Source: an uncultured Latescibacterota bacterium
GTDB taxonomy: Bacteria > Latescibacterota > UBA2968 > UBA8231
NCBI GenBank assembly: GCA_958295495.1
Contig: OY282352.1
Coordinates: 868,001 to 932,000 of the forward strand
Length of the DNA: 64,000 bases
Reading direction: 5' to 3'
Both the position numbers and the translations under genes were made by a program. Every line of letters starts with the position of its first letter. Position 1 is the first letter of the stretch. The notes under the pieces were generated by a model. It was not told the origin of the DNA, ran no database searches, and saw only the letters and a list, made by a program, of their open reading frames with translations. Below are positions 32,372 through 41,344 of the stretch, piece by piece.

Positions 32372-34342
32372 TCAGATCCAGAAGACCACATTGTCGGTCA
32401 TGCCCGTAAAAAAGTCGATAATCAACCAGAGCCCCGCGATGAAAAACTGGCCTATGATCAGACCTAAAAAGAAGGGACGCGCCCGGCGAAAAAGGCTGGG
32501 CCCGCCGTATTTCATCGCCACTAACTTTAAGAGCCAAGCGAGGGCAATGCTAAACCACAACTGGTCCATTAGCCATACGGCACCAATGGGGTATCCAATG
32601 GGATGCAGAGGCCACCACAAGAGCCGCTGGCGCGCCCACATGAGCAGGGCCATGATGCCCCCGCCGACAAAAGTGTGAATCCAGCCATCTATGTTCGGCT
32701 GGGTGGGCGCGCTTAACTTGGTGGTAATATAATCAAAAGGGGCGCGAGTTCCACCACCAAAAAACCACCCGTTGAGGTTGATGCCGCCGTATTCGTAGGC
32801 GAGGTACAAAATCGCTGCGACCGAGCCGACAATGCTGACAAAAATCGCCAGCAGCATGTACCAAAAAAGCGGGCGTAGCCGCGGCCCCAATTCCTCGCCC
32901 AATTTGAGGCCGTGCGCGCAGGAAGCCATGACAAATGTGCGGATATCCGCCGCCCACACATAGGTGTACGCGAGGCCCACCATGCCCGCCGGTCCGATCG
33001 CCGAAGAGCCTACGGCCGAGACCAAGGCCGACGAAGAAATCATCGGCCCGACCGCCGCTGCCACGCCCCCCTCTACTACCACTCGGGTCAGGCCGACGAA
33101 AATAAGAATGGCCAGCATCAGGGTCAAAAAGGCCGCCCATACCGGCAAGCCGGACTGCCACAGCCAGATGGTCATCACCGCGACTCCGGCGAGCCAAGTT
33201 AAGACCGCTGCCCGATAGGAGAGCATCTCGCCGCTGTCGTCGATGCGGTCGTCGCCCTTGAGGGCCTTGCGCAGCACGTCGCGCAGGTGCTCGCGGCCAA
33301 CCCACAGGCCCAAAAAAACTAGGACGATCATCGCCCCCTGCCCTTGATGGGCGAGAATTGGCTCGCTAGGAGCGCCGTAAATGCCCAGCTTTTCGGTGCT
33401 GCCGACCCCTAAAATCCCCAGCCCCCCTCGGATCAGCTTGGCGATGGTGTTGAAAAACCACAGGCTGAAGGCGATGTCGAGGTTGATTAGATAGGCGAAT
33501 CCCACCATGGGAAAGCTCAGGCGGAAGATCAGGCTGATGGTGTTGCGCAGGATCGGCACAGAGGAGACGAGTTGGATGGCGGGGATGAAGTTGAAGTACG
33601 CGTGTAGGGCGTTGAGGCTGCTGACGAGCACGGGCAGGGCAAAGCCGATCCACAGGATCGGATTTTTGAAGAAAGGACCTAAAGCCTCTCCGCGGCCCCC
33701 GCTCTGCACCATGGCCAAGGGCACTTGCACCAGCGGGTAAACCAGCCGCTCCCGCTCCACCCACTGGCGGCGCAGAATGACCATAGACGAGATCATAACC
33801 AAGTACAGGGCCACGATCAGCACGGTCCAATAGCACAGCGGGCCACCCCAGACGGCCCAAGGCACCCCAGCGGTGCGCGGTGCCCCTTCGTAAAACCACT
33901 TGATCGACTCGGGATCCTGCGGCGCGATCCACTCGGGAAGGTACGGCAGGATGTGCAAGGCCCACTCGTTTTCCGCGGTGGCGTAGTACTGGGCACCAGT
34001 GATGATCGTCAGCCAGTACTCGCTGAGGCCCATCGTGGGGATGGCCGAGGCCGTGAGCATCATAATGTACGCGACGATGAGCTCGCAGCGCCCGAGTGCC
34101 ACAGGAGCGGCGAAGCGAGTCAGCAAGGTGTTGAACGAGCCAGTCAGCACGAAGAAGAGGAACAAAGCACCCGCCGCGCTGAAATCAATCGACATGTAGG
34201 AGCCGCGGATGACCATGTTGCCGTAAGGTGCTCCCACGGCGATGCACAGCGACCCTAGGGTACCCGCTATCAGCGCTTTGGCACTGAAGACTGGCCCGGC
34301 TCGTACTGGGGCCTGAAAGGTCGGCTCTTGCGGCAAATCCAT
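32372..34342 (-). CDS. Polytopic membrane protein, OPT-like / DUF6785-type
   Basis: 656 residues with roughly 14 predicted membrane helices (ALIAGTLGSLCIAVGAPYGNM at the N-terminus, long hydrophobic runs to the end). The pattern of GPGxNMxxRGSYMSIDF-like start and EGGVAAAVGPMISS late motif fits the DUF6785 group of OPT-related proteins, from memory. It is the first gene of the minus-strand operon ending at 23140, with the M28-FtsX fusion 17 bp downstream. No Shine-Dalgarno at the ATG, but an AT-rich stretch (TATATATAAATGTATAGA on the minus strand) lies just upstream and could be the operon promoter. Substrate unknown; oligopeptides are a guess from the superfamily. Confidence 0.8.
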   Translation of the reverse strand: MDLPQEPTFQAPVRAGPVFSAKALIAGTLGSLCIAVGAPYGNMVIRGSYMSIDFSAAGALFLFFVLTGSFNTLLTRFAAPVALGRCELIVAYIMMLTASAIPTMGLSEYWLTIITGAQYYATAENEWALHILPYLPEWIAPQDPESIKWFYEGAPRTAGVPWAVWGGPLCYWTVLIVALYLVMISSMVILRRQWVERERLVYPLVQVPLAMVQSGGRGEALGPFFKNPILWIGFALPVLVSSLNALHAYFNFIPAIQLVSSVPILRNTISLIFRLSFPMVGFAYLINLDIAFSLWFFNTIAKLIRGGLGILGVGSTEKLGIYGAPSEPILAHQGQGAMIVLVFLGLWVGREHLRDVLRKALKGDDRIDDSGEMLSYRAAVLTWLAGVAVMTIWLWQSGLPVWAAFLTLMLAILIFVGLTRVVVEGGVAAAVGPMISSSALVSAVGSSAIGPAGMVGLAYTYVWAADIRTFVMASCAHGLKLGEELGPRLRPLFWYMLLAIFVSIVGSVAAILYLAYEYGGINLNGWFFGGGTRAPFDYITTKLSAPTQPNIDGWIHTFVGGGIMALLMWARQRLLWWPLHPIGYPIGAVWLMDQLWFSIALAWLLKLVAMKYGGPSLFRRARPFFLGLIIGQFFIAGLWLIIDFFTGMTDNVVFWI

Positions 34343-34387
34343 TGAGACGATCTAAAGAAAAGGTCTATACATTTATATATACTAGCC

Positions 34388-34900
34388 CTAGTCCAACCAG
34401 CCTATTTTCTCTAGTTGTTCCAAGGTCCACCAAGCCAACAGGCCGATCGCCCCCCCGCTTACTAAAGCGCTGAACAAGGCCAGCGGCAAAAGCGCGAACA
34501 GACCGCTGTGGCCAATATAGCCAGCGGCGAGAACGAGCTGGCTGAGTTGGTGCGCCAACGCGCCCCAGATGCTCAGGCCCACGACGCTGAAAAGCCGCGC
34601 CCCCATGCGGCGGACCGCAACCATGACCAGCCAGCTCGCCAAGCCAGCCCCACCGCCGATGACAAAGGCCGGACCGGCAAATCCCCCGCTGAGCAAGCCG
34701 CCGACTACGAGCTTGGTGGCACTAACCGCCAACGCCGGGCCGCGGCCAAAGCTCACCAGCGCGACCAAAACCGGCAAATTGCCAAGCCCCAACTTCATCC
34801 AGGGCAAGGGTTTGGGCACCAGCGATTCAAAGGCGAAGAGCACGATGGCCGCACTGGCCATAAGCCCCAAACGGGCTACGTCTCTAGGGCGCGCAAACAT
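34388..34900 (-). CDS. Gx transporter family protein (heptaprenyl diphosphate synthase component I-like)
   Basis: 170 residues, about five hydrophobic helices. The family core PLPWMKLGLGNLPVLVAL and KLVVGGLLSGGFAGPAFVIGGGAG is present; the latter is the GGLLSG-type motif of Gx/ECF-like membrane proteins. Start ATG 34900 is chosen because it overlaps the NusG-II stop (TGATG), giving the usual coupled pair. A longer reading would overlap that gene by more. In other bacteria this pair sits with Rnf, ApbE or polyprenyl synthase genes; none of those is beside it here. It probably imports a small cofactor precursor or quinone-related solute, which is inference. Confidence 0.85.
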   Translation of the reverse strand: MFARPRDVARLGLMASAAIVLFAFESLVPKPLPWMKLGLGNLPVLVALVSFGRGPALAVSATKLVVGGLLSGGFAGPAFVIGGGAGLASWLVMVAVRRMGARLFSVVGLSIWGALAHQLSQLVLAAGYIGHSGLFALLPLALFSALVSGGAIGLLAWWTLEQLEKIGWLD

Positions 34901-35289
34901 CAGCGAATCATCGCGTCTAGGGGTGCGGCTCCAGCCACCCTCAGCACTAGGCAGTTGGGCACGCACACAGCCACGTCCCCTGCCCGCCGCATCCAGCCTC
35001 GCCGCATGCAGATCTTGTGGACGCAGGGCGCGGAAATCACGCGCACACCCTTGGGGCCGATCTCGATCTCGCTCGCTCCCAAAGGTCCTACAACCGGCAA
35101 AACCCCGTAGTTGGAGAGGGCATGTGTGGCAGGCGCGGTTCCCGTCAACTCGACGATGAGCACGCCGCCGGCTTCGGCCGTGTAGCGACCGTAGAGTACC
35201 AGCCCAATCGCACTCAAGCCCACGACGAGCGCGAGGATTTTATCCGCTCGCGTCAGCACTGGTGCGTTTTCGGTATTTAACCGCCACAT
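34900..35289 (-). CDS. NusG domain II-containing membrane-anchored protein
   Basis: 129 residues. One membrane helix near the N-terminus (ADKILALVVGLSAIGLVLYG), then a small extracytoplasmic NusG-II-type domain ending in SAPCVHKICMRRGW...VAVCVPNCLVLRV. That is the cysteine-containing CPHKICxxxG-like pattern of this family, here with two extra cysteines (VCVPNC). Coupled by one base to the Gx transporter gene. Function unknown; in other genomes the pair accompanies flavin-transfer or Rnf systems. ATG with CAGG just upstream. The gap to rel (126 bp) holds promoters in both directions. Confidence 0.85.
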   Translation of the reverse strand: MWRLNTENAPVLTRADKILALVVGLSAIGLVLYGRYTAEAGGVLIVELTGTAPATHALSNYGVLPVVGPLGASEIEIGPKGVRVISAPCVHKICMRRGWMRRAGDVAVCVPNCLVLRVAGAAPLDAMIR

Positions 35290-35359
35290 CCTGCGTCCTT
35301 TTCTCTTCCCATTTTAATTTAACTTCTACCGCACGGGCAAATGAGTGGGTGAATTTTGC

Positions 35360-35387
35360 TTGTATGTACTTGTTTTTTTTCTATATT
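35360..35387 (+). promoter_or_regulatory. Probable sigma-70-type promoter of rel
   Basis: TTGTAT at 35360-35365, a 16-bp spacer that includes a T-run, and TATATT at 35382-35387. This places the transcript start about 20 bases before the rel ATG. It is moderate evidence based on spacing alone. Confidence 0.5.
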
Positions 35388-35415
35388 GACGGGCAAATAG
35401 AGAACGAAAAATCTC

Positions 35416-37617
35416 ATGACCGAAACTACTCCCATGCCTCTTGTGGCCCTCTCGAATTCCTACTTGGACGAGCTCGTCGAGCAGGCGGGCGACGAGGAGC
35501 GGCTGTCGCAGCTCCTCGTCGAGGTCACCTCCTGCAAGGACAAAGCCGATCTCGCGCTGATCAGCCACGCCTACCACTTCGCCAAGGCGCACCACGAGGG
35601 CCAGAGCCGCAAGTCCGGCGAGCCATACCTAGCCCACTCCGTCGAAGTGGCCCGGCTTCTCGCCCAGCTAGGCCTAGATCCCACCACGGTTGCGGCCGGG
35701 CTTTTGCACGACGTCATCGAAGATACACCGGCCACGCATGAAGAGGTCGCCGAGCTATTTGGCGACGAGATCGCCGAACTGATCGCCGGAGTCACCAAAA
35801 TCGATCAGATAACCTACGAAAGCCGCGAGGCGCGCCAAGCCGAGACCTACCGCAAGATGATGCTTTCTACGAACAAGGACAGACGCGTCATACTCATCAA
35901 GCTGGCCGACCGCCTGCACAACATGCGCACGCTCCAATACCTAAGTCCCCAATCCCGCGAGCGGATCGCAAATGAAACGCTCGAAGTGTACGCGCCGCTG
36001 GCCCACCGCTTTGGGCTGGCGCGGATCCGCTGGCAGTTGGAGGACCAAAGCCTCAAGTTCCTCAAACCCGAAATTTACCAAGAGCTGCGCGAAAACGTGG
36101 CCATGACGCGCCAAGAGCGCGAAGACTATATAAAGGAATTTAAGGTCCCGATCGAGGAAAAGCTGCACGCCAATGGCATTAAAGCCGAGTTTACGAGCCG
36201 CGCCAAGAACTTCTACAGCATCTACAACAAGATGAAGGCGCGGGGTAAGCCTTTTGAGGAAATCTACGACCTGCTGGCTGTGCGCATCATCACCGGTACC
36301 GTGCTTGAGTGCTATAAAATTCTCGGCTCGGTCCACCAGATTTACCCTCCCATCCCCGGGCGCTTCAAAGATTATATATCGCTTTCCAAGAGCAACATGT
36401 ACCAGTCGCTACACACGTCGGTGATCGGCCCAAAAGGCCAATACGTCGAAGTGCAAATCCGCACCGTGCAAATGAATCACACGGCCGAAATCGGCATCGC
36501 CGCCCACTGGCGCTACAAATCCAACGACAAGGCTCCCAGCGAGTTAGGCCAACCCAAGAGGTTTCTGAACCAATTTAGCGACTGGCAACAGGAGGCCACC
36601 GACCCGGTCGAGTTCGAGGAAGCTCTGAAGAACGAGCTCGCGTCTCAGGACGAGATTTTCGTCTTCACCCCCAAAGGTTTCCTACACCAGTTGCCCAAGG
36701 GCGCCACGCCGATCGACTTCGCCTTTGCCATCCACACCGACATTGGGCTGCACTGTTCGACCGCCAAAGTAAACGGCCAAATCGTGCCGCTGAGCGCGAC
36801 GTTGAGCAGCGGCAAAATGGTGGAGATCGTCACGACGCCGCAGCAAAAGCCCAAACTCACTTGGCTGGCCCAAGTCAAGACCACCAAGGCCCGCCAAGCC
36901 ATCCGCCATTGGCTGCGAGAGCAGCCATACGACCACAACGTGCGCCTCGGCAAAGACGCGCTCGACAGGGAACTGAAGCGCTATCGGGCTGCCGATCCAC
37001 CCGACCTCGATGCCGTGGCTAAGAAGTTTGGGGTCGGCGACGCCGAGCATCTCTACGCGGCTCTCGGCAAGGGAGACCTGTCCATCGGCAAGGTCATGGG
37101 CAGAATAGCCCCGCCCGAGCCCAAGCGGCGGGCGATCCGGCTCCAAGACCGCAGAAGCATCCGCATCCAAGGCATGCAAAACCTAATGATCCGCTTCGGC
37201 AAGTGCTGTGGTCCCATCCCGGGCCACAAGATCGTCGGCCTAGTCACCCGCGGCCGCGGCGTCACGGTCCATCGCACCAACTGCCCCAACATCGGCCGGA
37301 TTTCCGGCGAGCCAGACCGCCTGCTCGAGGTTGAATGGGAACAGGAGGACGAACCGGCCTTTACCGTTCAGCTACGCACCCGCAGTTGGGACCGCACGCA
37401 CTTGCTCACGGATATCTCGCGGGCGATCAGCGACACCGGTGCCAACATCCGCGAATCCACTACTCGCACCGCTAGCGGCATCGCCGAACAGGACTTCTCG
37501 ATCGACGTCGCCGATGTCGAGCAACTGCGCCAAGCCATAGACCAAATCGAACACATCGAGGGCGTTTTGGAAGTGCTGCGCGTGGATGAGTCGGCAAACG
37601 GCACCCCGCTTCCTTAG
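35416..37617 (+). CDS. rel: Bifunctional (p)ppGpp synthetase/hydrolase
   Basis: 733 residues, the Rel/SpoT layout. Hydrolase HD domain at about 50-200 with H74 and HD at 98-99 (LLHDVIEDT) and KLADRLHNMRTL. Synthetase domain at ~240-370 (FYSIYNKMKARGK, YDLLAVRI, RFKDYI, MYQSLHTSV). TGS domain at ~410-470 (FVFTPKGFLHQLPKGATPIDFAF), then a zinc/helical region (GKCCGPIPG) and an ACT domain at ~650-725. The intact HDxxED hydrolase motif and the synthetase motifs indicate that both activities are kept. It makes and degrades the stringent-response alarmone. hisC follows after 2 bases, a tight pairing of the stringent-response gene with amino-acid synthesis. Confidence 0.97.
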   Translation: MTETTPMPLVALSNSYLDELVEQAGDEERLSQLLVEVTSCKDKADLALISHAYHFAKAHHEGQSRKSGEPYLAHSVEVARLLAQLGLDPTTVAAGLLHDVIEDTPATHEEVAELFGDEIAELIAGVTKIDQITYESREARQAETYRKMMLSTNKDRRVILIKLADRLHNMRTLQYLSPQSRERIANETLEVYAPLAHRFGLARIRWQLEDQSLKFLKPEIYQELRENVAMTRQEREDYIKEFKVPIEEKLHANGIKAEFTSRAKNFYSIYNKMKARGKPFEEIYDLLAVRIITGTVLECYKILGSVHQIYPPIPGRFKDYISLSKSNMYQSLHTSVIGPKGQYVEVQIRTVQMNHTAEIGIAAHWRYKSNDKAPSELGQPKRFLNQFSDWQQEATDPVEFEEALKNELASQDEIFVFTPKGFLHQLPKGATPIDFAFAIHTDIGLHCSTAKVNGQIVPLSATLSSGKMVEIVTTPQQKPKLTWLAQVKTTKARQAIRHWLREQPYDHNVRLGKDALDRELKRYRAADPPDLDAVAKKFGVGDAEHLYAALGKGDLSIGKVMGRIAPPEPKRRAIRLQDRRSIRIQGMQNLMIRFGKCCGPIPGHKIVGLVTRGRGVTVHRTNCPNIGRISGEPDRLLEVEWEQEDEPAFTVQLRTRSWDRTHLLTDISRAISDTGANIRESTTRTASGIAEQDFSIDVADVEQLRQAIDQIEHIEGVLEVLRVDESANGTPLP

Positions 37618-37619
37618 TC

Positions 37620-38684
37620 GTGCCGGATCTGTTCCGCCCCAATATCGCCCGCCTGCGCGGGTACGTCCCCGGGGAACAGCCCCGCGAAAAGGGCTATATC
37701 AAGCTCAATACCAACGAAAACCCCTATCCGCCCTCCCCCTTAGTACTAGCGCGGTTGCGCGATGCCTGCTCAGCTAATCTGCGCCTCTATCCCGACCCGG
37801 ACGCTTGGGCACTGCGCCGCAAGTTGGGCGAGGTATTCGCCATCGCCCCCCAACAGATTATGGCCGGCAACGGCTCGGATGAGCTGCTCAACGTCATCAT
37901 CCGCAGCTTCGCCAGCGAGGGCGACAAAATCGCCTATCCGCATCCTACCTATGGCTACTACAAGCCGCTGATTGACATCCAAGGGGCTGAGGCGGTCCCG
38001 GTTGAGTTCGGCGAGGATTTCGCCCTGCCCGAGGGCCTAGCCGTGCCCGGGGCCCGCATCACCTTTCTCGCCAATCCCAATGCCCCCTCGGGCACCCTCG
38101 TGCCCTACGCTGAGGTCGCCGCGCTCTGTGCGCGGATCGAAGGCGTGTTGGTCGTGGATGAAGCCTATGTCGATTTTTCGCAGGGCGGCTGCATTCAGCT
38201 CATCGCAGAACACCCCAACGCCATCGTCGTCCGCACCATGTCCAAGTCCTTTTCCCTCGCCGGCATGCGCATTGGCTTTGCCTTTGCCCCGGTCGCGCTG
38301 ATCGAGGGGATGTGGAAGGTCAAGGACCACTACAATCTCAATCGGCTGAGTTTGGTGGCCGCCGAGGCTGCCCTAGAAGATATCGACGCGATGCGCGGCA
38401 ATGCCGCCCGCGTCTGCGCGACGCGCTCGCGCCTGTGTGCTAGGCTGCGGGGGTTGGGTTTTTACGTGTGGGATTCGCAGGCGAACTTCGTGCTCGCCAA
38501 GCTCGGTGAGCGCTGGGCCAACTGCGCCGCTGCCGAACTCTACGCGCAGCTCAAGGAGCGCCGGATCTTGGTGCGCTACTTTGCCGCGCCGCCGCGCTTG
38601 GCCGACTGCCTGCGCATCTCGGTGGGCACGGACGCAGAGATCGCCGCGTTGCTAGCGGCTCTAAAAGAGCTATCATCCGTTTAA
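37620..38684 (+). CDS. hisC: Histidinol-phosphate aminotransferase
   Basis: PLP fold-type I aminotransferase converting imidazole acetol phosphate to histidinol phosphate in histidine synthesis; 354 residues. Typical start LRGYVPGEQP...KLNTNENPYPPSP, NGSDELLN, NPNAPSGT, VVDEAYVDFS, and the PLP lysine K209 in TMSKSFSLAGMRIGF. Substrate use can overlap with aromatic aminotransferases. The start is GTG two bases after the rel stop. Its end overlaps the converging glycosyltransferase gene by 12 bases. No other his genes are in the window. Confidence 0.92.
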   Translation: MPDLFRPNIARLRGYVPGEQPREKGYIKLNTNENPYPPSPLVLARLRDACSANLRLYPDPDAWALRRKLGEVFAIAPQQIMAGNGSDELLNVIIRSFASEGDKIAYPHPTYGYYKPLIDIQGAEAVPVEFGEDFALPEGLAVPGARITFLANPNAPSGTLVPYAEVAALCARIEGVLVVDEAYVDFSQGGCIQLIAEHPNAIVVRTMSKSFSLAGMRIGFAFAPVALIEGMWKVKDHYNLNRLSLVAAEAALEDIDAMRGNAARVCATRSRLCARLRGLGFYVWDSQANFVLAKLGERWANCAAAELYAQLKERRILVRYFAAPPRLADCLRISVGTDAEIAALLAALKELSSV

Positions 38685-39641
38685 GCGTTCGGCAATGCGC
38701 GGGGTACGCCCGCCGCGCTGGTGCATGCTGGCGATCATGTCCCCTAAGAAGCCGATGGAGAAGCACTGAATGCCGACGACGATCAGCAGGATGCCCAGCA
38801 TGAGCAGGGGATAGCGGTTTTGGATGTTGCCGTGCTCGTAGCGCAATAAGGCTACATAGGCGCAGACGACCGATCCGCATAGCGCGGAGCCAAGCCCCAA
38901 GCTGCCGAAGATGTGCATGGGCGTGGTCATAAAGCGCACGACAAAGGTCACGGTCAGCAGATCCAAAAACCCGTTTAGCAACCGCTTGGCCCCGAACTTG
39001 GAATGGCCGAAGCGGCGGGGATGGTGTTGCACCGGGATTTCGCCGACTCGATAGCCCATCCAATGGGCCACGGCGGGCAAAAACCGATACAGTTCCCCGT
39101 AGAGGTACGGCAGCGCGTCTTCGGCCACCTCGCGCCGATACGCCTTGAGGCCGCAGTTGAAATCGCGCAGGCGCACCCCGGAGACCAGCGAGGTGATCCA
39201 GTTAAATAAGCGGGAGGGGAGGGTCTTGCTCAAAGGGTCGCGGCGCTTCGCCTTCCAGCCCGAGACCAAATCGTAATCGCGGTTTAGCTCGGCCAACAGC
39301 CGGGGGATTTCGCGGGGATCGTCTTGCAGGTCGGCGTCCATGGTGACGATGACCTGGCCGCGCGACTGCTTGAAGCCGGCGGCGAGGGCCGCGGCCTTGC
39401 GGTAGTTGCGGCGAAAGCGCAAGGCGCACACCTGCGGATGCTGTTGGGCCAACTCTTCCAAGACCGCAAACGAGGCGTCCGTGCTCCCGTCGTCCACGAA
39501 AATGGCCTCCCAAGCCCATTCTGCATTCGCGAGGGCGTGGTCGATCTGGACCCACAGGTGGGGCAGGCTTTCTTCTTCGTTAAAAACGGGAATGACGAGG
39601 GAGAGAAAAACCTCTCCCGTCGCTTCTTTCTCTTGGCCCAT
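38673..39641 (-). CDS. Dolichol-phosphate mannosyltransferase-like GT2 with C-terminal membrane helices
   Basis: 322 residues. GT-A domain with DD at 50-51 (IFVDDGSTDAS) and DAD at 102-104 followed by LQDDP, then ALRFRRNYRKAAALAAG. QHHPRRFGHSKF is the juxtamembrane signature of DPM1/ArnC/GtrB-type enzymes, followed by two transmembrane helices at about 235-300. It transfers a sugar from a nucleotide donor to polyprenyl phosphate at the inner face of the membrane for later use outside. ATG 39641 has GAGAGGAG upstream, and the frame begins directly with the GT domain. It is divergent from mpl. Which sugar is used is not visible. Confidence 0.9.
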   Translation of the reverse strand: MGQEKEATGEVFLSLVIPVFNEEESLPHLWVQIDHALANAEWAWEAIFVDDGSTDASFAVLEELAQQHPQVCALRFRRNYRKAAALAAGFKQSRGQVIVTMDADLQDDPREIPRLLAELNRDYDLVSGWKAKRRDPLSKTLPSRLFNWITSLVSGVRLRDFNCGLKAYRREVAEDALPYLYGELYRFLPAVAHWMGYRVGEIPVQHHPRRFGHSKFGAKRLLNGFLDLLTVTFVVRFMTTPMHIFGSLGLGSALCGSVVCAYVALLRYEHGNIQNRYPLLMLGILLIVVGIQCFSIGFLGDMIASMHQRGGRTPRIAERLNG

Positions 39642-39717
39642 GGTCTCCTCTCTTGCAAGCAAGTGCCCCCACAATAAAACAATCGCCGATTGCCGAGCAC
39701 AAACCGGCCCGATTCGC

Positions 39718-39747
39718 TTGACACCTGCGTTCCCCCAACGGTATATA
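39718..39747 (+). promoter_or_regulatory. Sigma-70-type promoter giving a near-leaderless mpl mRNA
   Basis: TTGACA at 39718-39723, 18-bp spacer, TATATA at 39742-39747. The expected transcript start, about 6-7 bases after the -10, falls at or within one or two bases of the mpl ATG at 39753. No Shine-Dalgarno precedes that ATG, in keeping with a leaderless message. Confidence 0.7.
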
Positions 39748-39752
39748 CCAAC

Positions 39753-41180
39753 ATGCAGCTTCCCTTGGGTTCCCACATTCATCTGATTGCCGCTTGCGGC
39801 ACGGCCATGGGGTCTTTGGCCGGCATGCTGCACGAGCGGGGGTATCGCGTCACCGGGTCGGACAGCCGCGTCTATCCGCCGATGAGCACCATGCTCGCGG
39901 ATTTGGGGATCGACGTGTGGGCCGGCTTCGCGGCAGATCACCTCGTGCCAGCGCCGGATTTGGTCGTCATTGGCAACGCAGTCTCGCGTGGCAACCCAGA
40001 GGCCGAGGCCGTACTCGCGCGCCGAATTCCTTACTTGTCGCTACCGGAAGTGCTGCGCGAGTTCTTCATCCGCGGCAAACGCTCGGTGGTAGTAACCGGA
40101 ACCCACGGCAAAACCACCACTACCGCGCTCATCGCCCACCTCTTCACCGCCTGTGACTTGGACCCTTCCTTTCTCGTGGCCGGGGTGCCGCAAAACTTCG
40201 ATCGCTCCTACCGGCTTGGTCGAGGCGCGCACTTCATCGTCGAAGGCGACGAATACGACAGTGCCTTCTTTGCCAAGTGGGCAAAGTTTTTCTACTACCT
40301 ACCCGATGTGCTAATCGTCAACAACCTCGAATTCGACCACGCCGACATCTACCAAGACCTTGGCGAAATCGTCAAAGCGTTCCGCCAACTCGTCAACATG
40401 GTGCCGCAAAACGGCCTGATTCTAGCCAACGGCACCGACCCCAATATCGCCGAACTCCTCCCCGACGCGCCGGCACCGGTGGAGACCTTTGGCCTCGAAG
40501 AAGGCGCGTTTTGGCGCGCCACCAATCTCCAAGTCAGTGCCGCGGGCACGAGCTTCACCTTGTGCCGGGCGGGGCGAGAGGTAGGGGTTTTCGACCTGCC
40601 GCTGAGCGGCGATTACAACGTCTGCAATGCCCTCGCCAGCTTGGCCGCCGGTTTCCACGCTAGCCTGACTGCCGGCGATCTGTGCGCGGCCCTCGCCAGC
40701 TTTGCCGGTGTCAAGCGCCGACAAGAGCAGCTTGGCCTCATCGACGACATTCTCCTCATCGACGACTTCGCCCACCATCCCACTGCGGTCGCCTACACCT
40801 TGGCAGGGCTGCGTCGGTCCCATCCCGGACGCCGGCTCGTCGCGGTTTTCGAGCCAGCCAGCGCGACCAACGCCCGCGCTATCTTTGAGAGCCGCTATGT
40901 CGAGGCCTTCGCCTTGGCCGACGCTTTCGTCGCAACCGCGGTCCCCCGTCCCGAGCGCGCCCGAGACGACGCGCCCTTCTCGCCCGAGCGCTTAGTGGCG
41001 TACCTCCGCACCATGGGCAAGACGGCGCACTACCTGCCCGACGCCGAATCCATGGCCGCTTTTTTAGCTGCGGAAATCCGCCCGGGCGATTTGGTGGTTT
41101 TTATGAGCAATGGCGGTTTCGGCGGCCTGCAACAGAAGCTGTGCGCGGCACTCGCGGCCCGAGCCAACTGTAGCGATTAG
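39753..41180 (+). CDS. mpl: UDP-N-acetylmuramate:L-Ala-gamma-D-Glu-meso-DAP ligase
   Basis: Recycles cell-wall tripeptide by joining it to UDP-MurNAc; cytoplasmic, 475 residues, normal for Mpl. The N-terminal Rossmann-like part starts HLIAACGTAMGSLAGML with GSDSRVYPPMS, which is Mpl-type rather than MurC-type. ATP loop GTHGKTTTT begins at residue 116. EGDEYDSAFFAK and NLEFDHADIY are the Mpl central motifs, and DDFAHHPTAV the C-terminal one. Its presence implies meso-diaminopimelate peptidoglycan and recycling. An upstream in-frame start at 39690 would cover the promoter and is rejected. Confidence 0.93.
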   Translation: MQLPLGSHIHLIAACGTAMGSLAGMLHERGYRVTGSDSRVYPPMSTMLADLGIDVWAGFAADHLVPAPDLVVIGNAVSRGNPEAEAVLARRIPYLSLPEVLREFFIRGKRSVVVTGTHGKTTTTALIAHLFTACDLDPSFLVAGVPQNFDRSYRLGRGAHFIVEGDEYDSAFFAKWAKFFYYLPDVLIVNNLEFDHADIYQDLGEIVKAFRQLVNMVPQNGLILANGTDPNIAELLPDAPAPVETFGLEEGAFWRATNLQVSAAGTSFTLCRAGREVGVFDLPLSGDYNVCNALASLAAGFHASLTAGDLCAALASFAGVKRRQEQLGLIDDILLIDDFAHHPTAVAYTLAGLRRSHPGRRLVAVFEPASATNARAIFESRYVEAFALADAFVATAVPRPERARDDAPFSPERLVAYLRTMGKTAHYLPDAESMAAFLAAEIRPGDLVVFMSNGGFGGLQQKLCAALAARANCSD

Positions 41181-41344
41181 GTGTCAGAACTGTTGCCGGA
41201 CCGACGCGCTGAGCGCGGAGAAGGCGCGGAGTGTGAATTCTTATTTATATATTTTACAATATGTTATAAAAAGTAGAAATCCAAGGCACACATATTGCAT
41301 TAAACGCATGGCAATTGCCATCTCACCCCAACCTGGAGGCTGCC
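41181..41344. promoter_or_regulatory. AT-rich upstream region of the lamin-tail gene with a 14-bp palindrome
   Basis: The gap contrasts with the GC-rich surroundings: a run of A/T at about 41235-41275 (TTTATATATTTTACAATATG) and a perfect 14-bp palindrome ATGGCAATTGCCAT at 41308-41321, which could be an operator. No -35/-10 pair with correct spacing stands out. A GGAGG Shine-Dalgarno is at 41335-41339. Confidence 0.45.

Noticed and set aside
32355..32537. 61-codon N-terminal extension of the M28-FtsX protein
   Set aside because: It lies inside the 3' end of the preceding OPT-like gene and would bury the signal peptide.
34901..34966. 22-codon extension of the Gx transporter
   Set aside because: It would overlap the NusG-II gene by about 67 bases; the TGATG junction at 34898-34902 is the normal coupled start.
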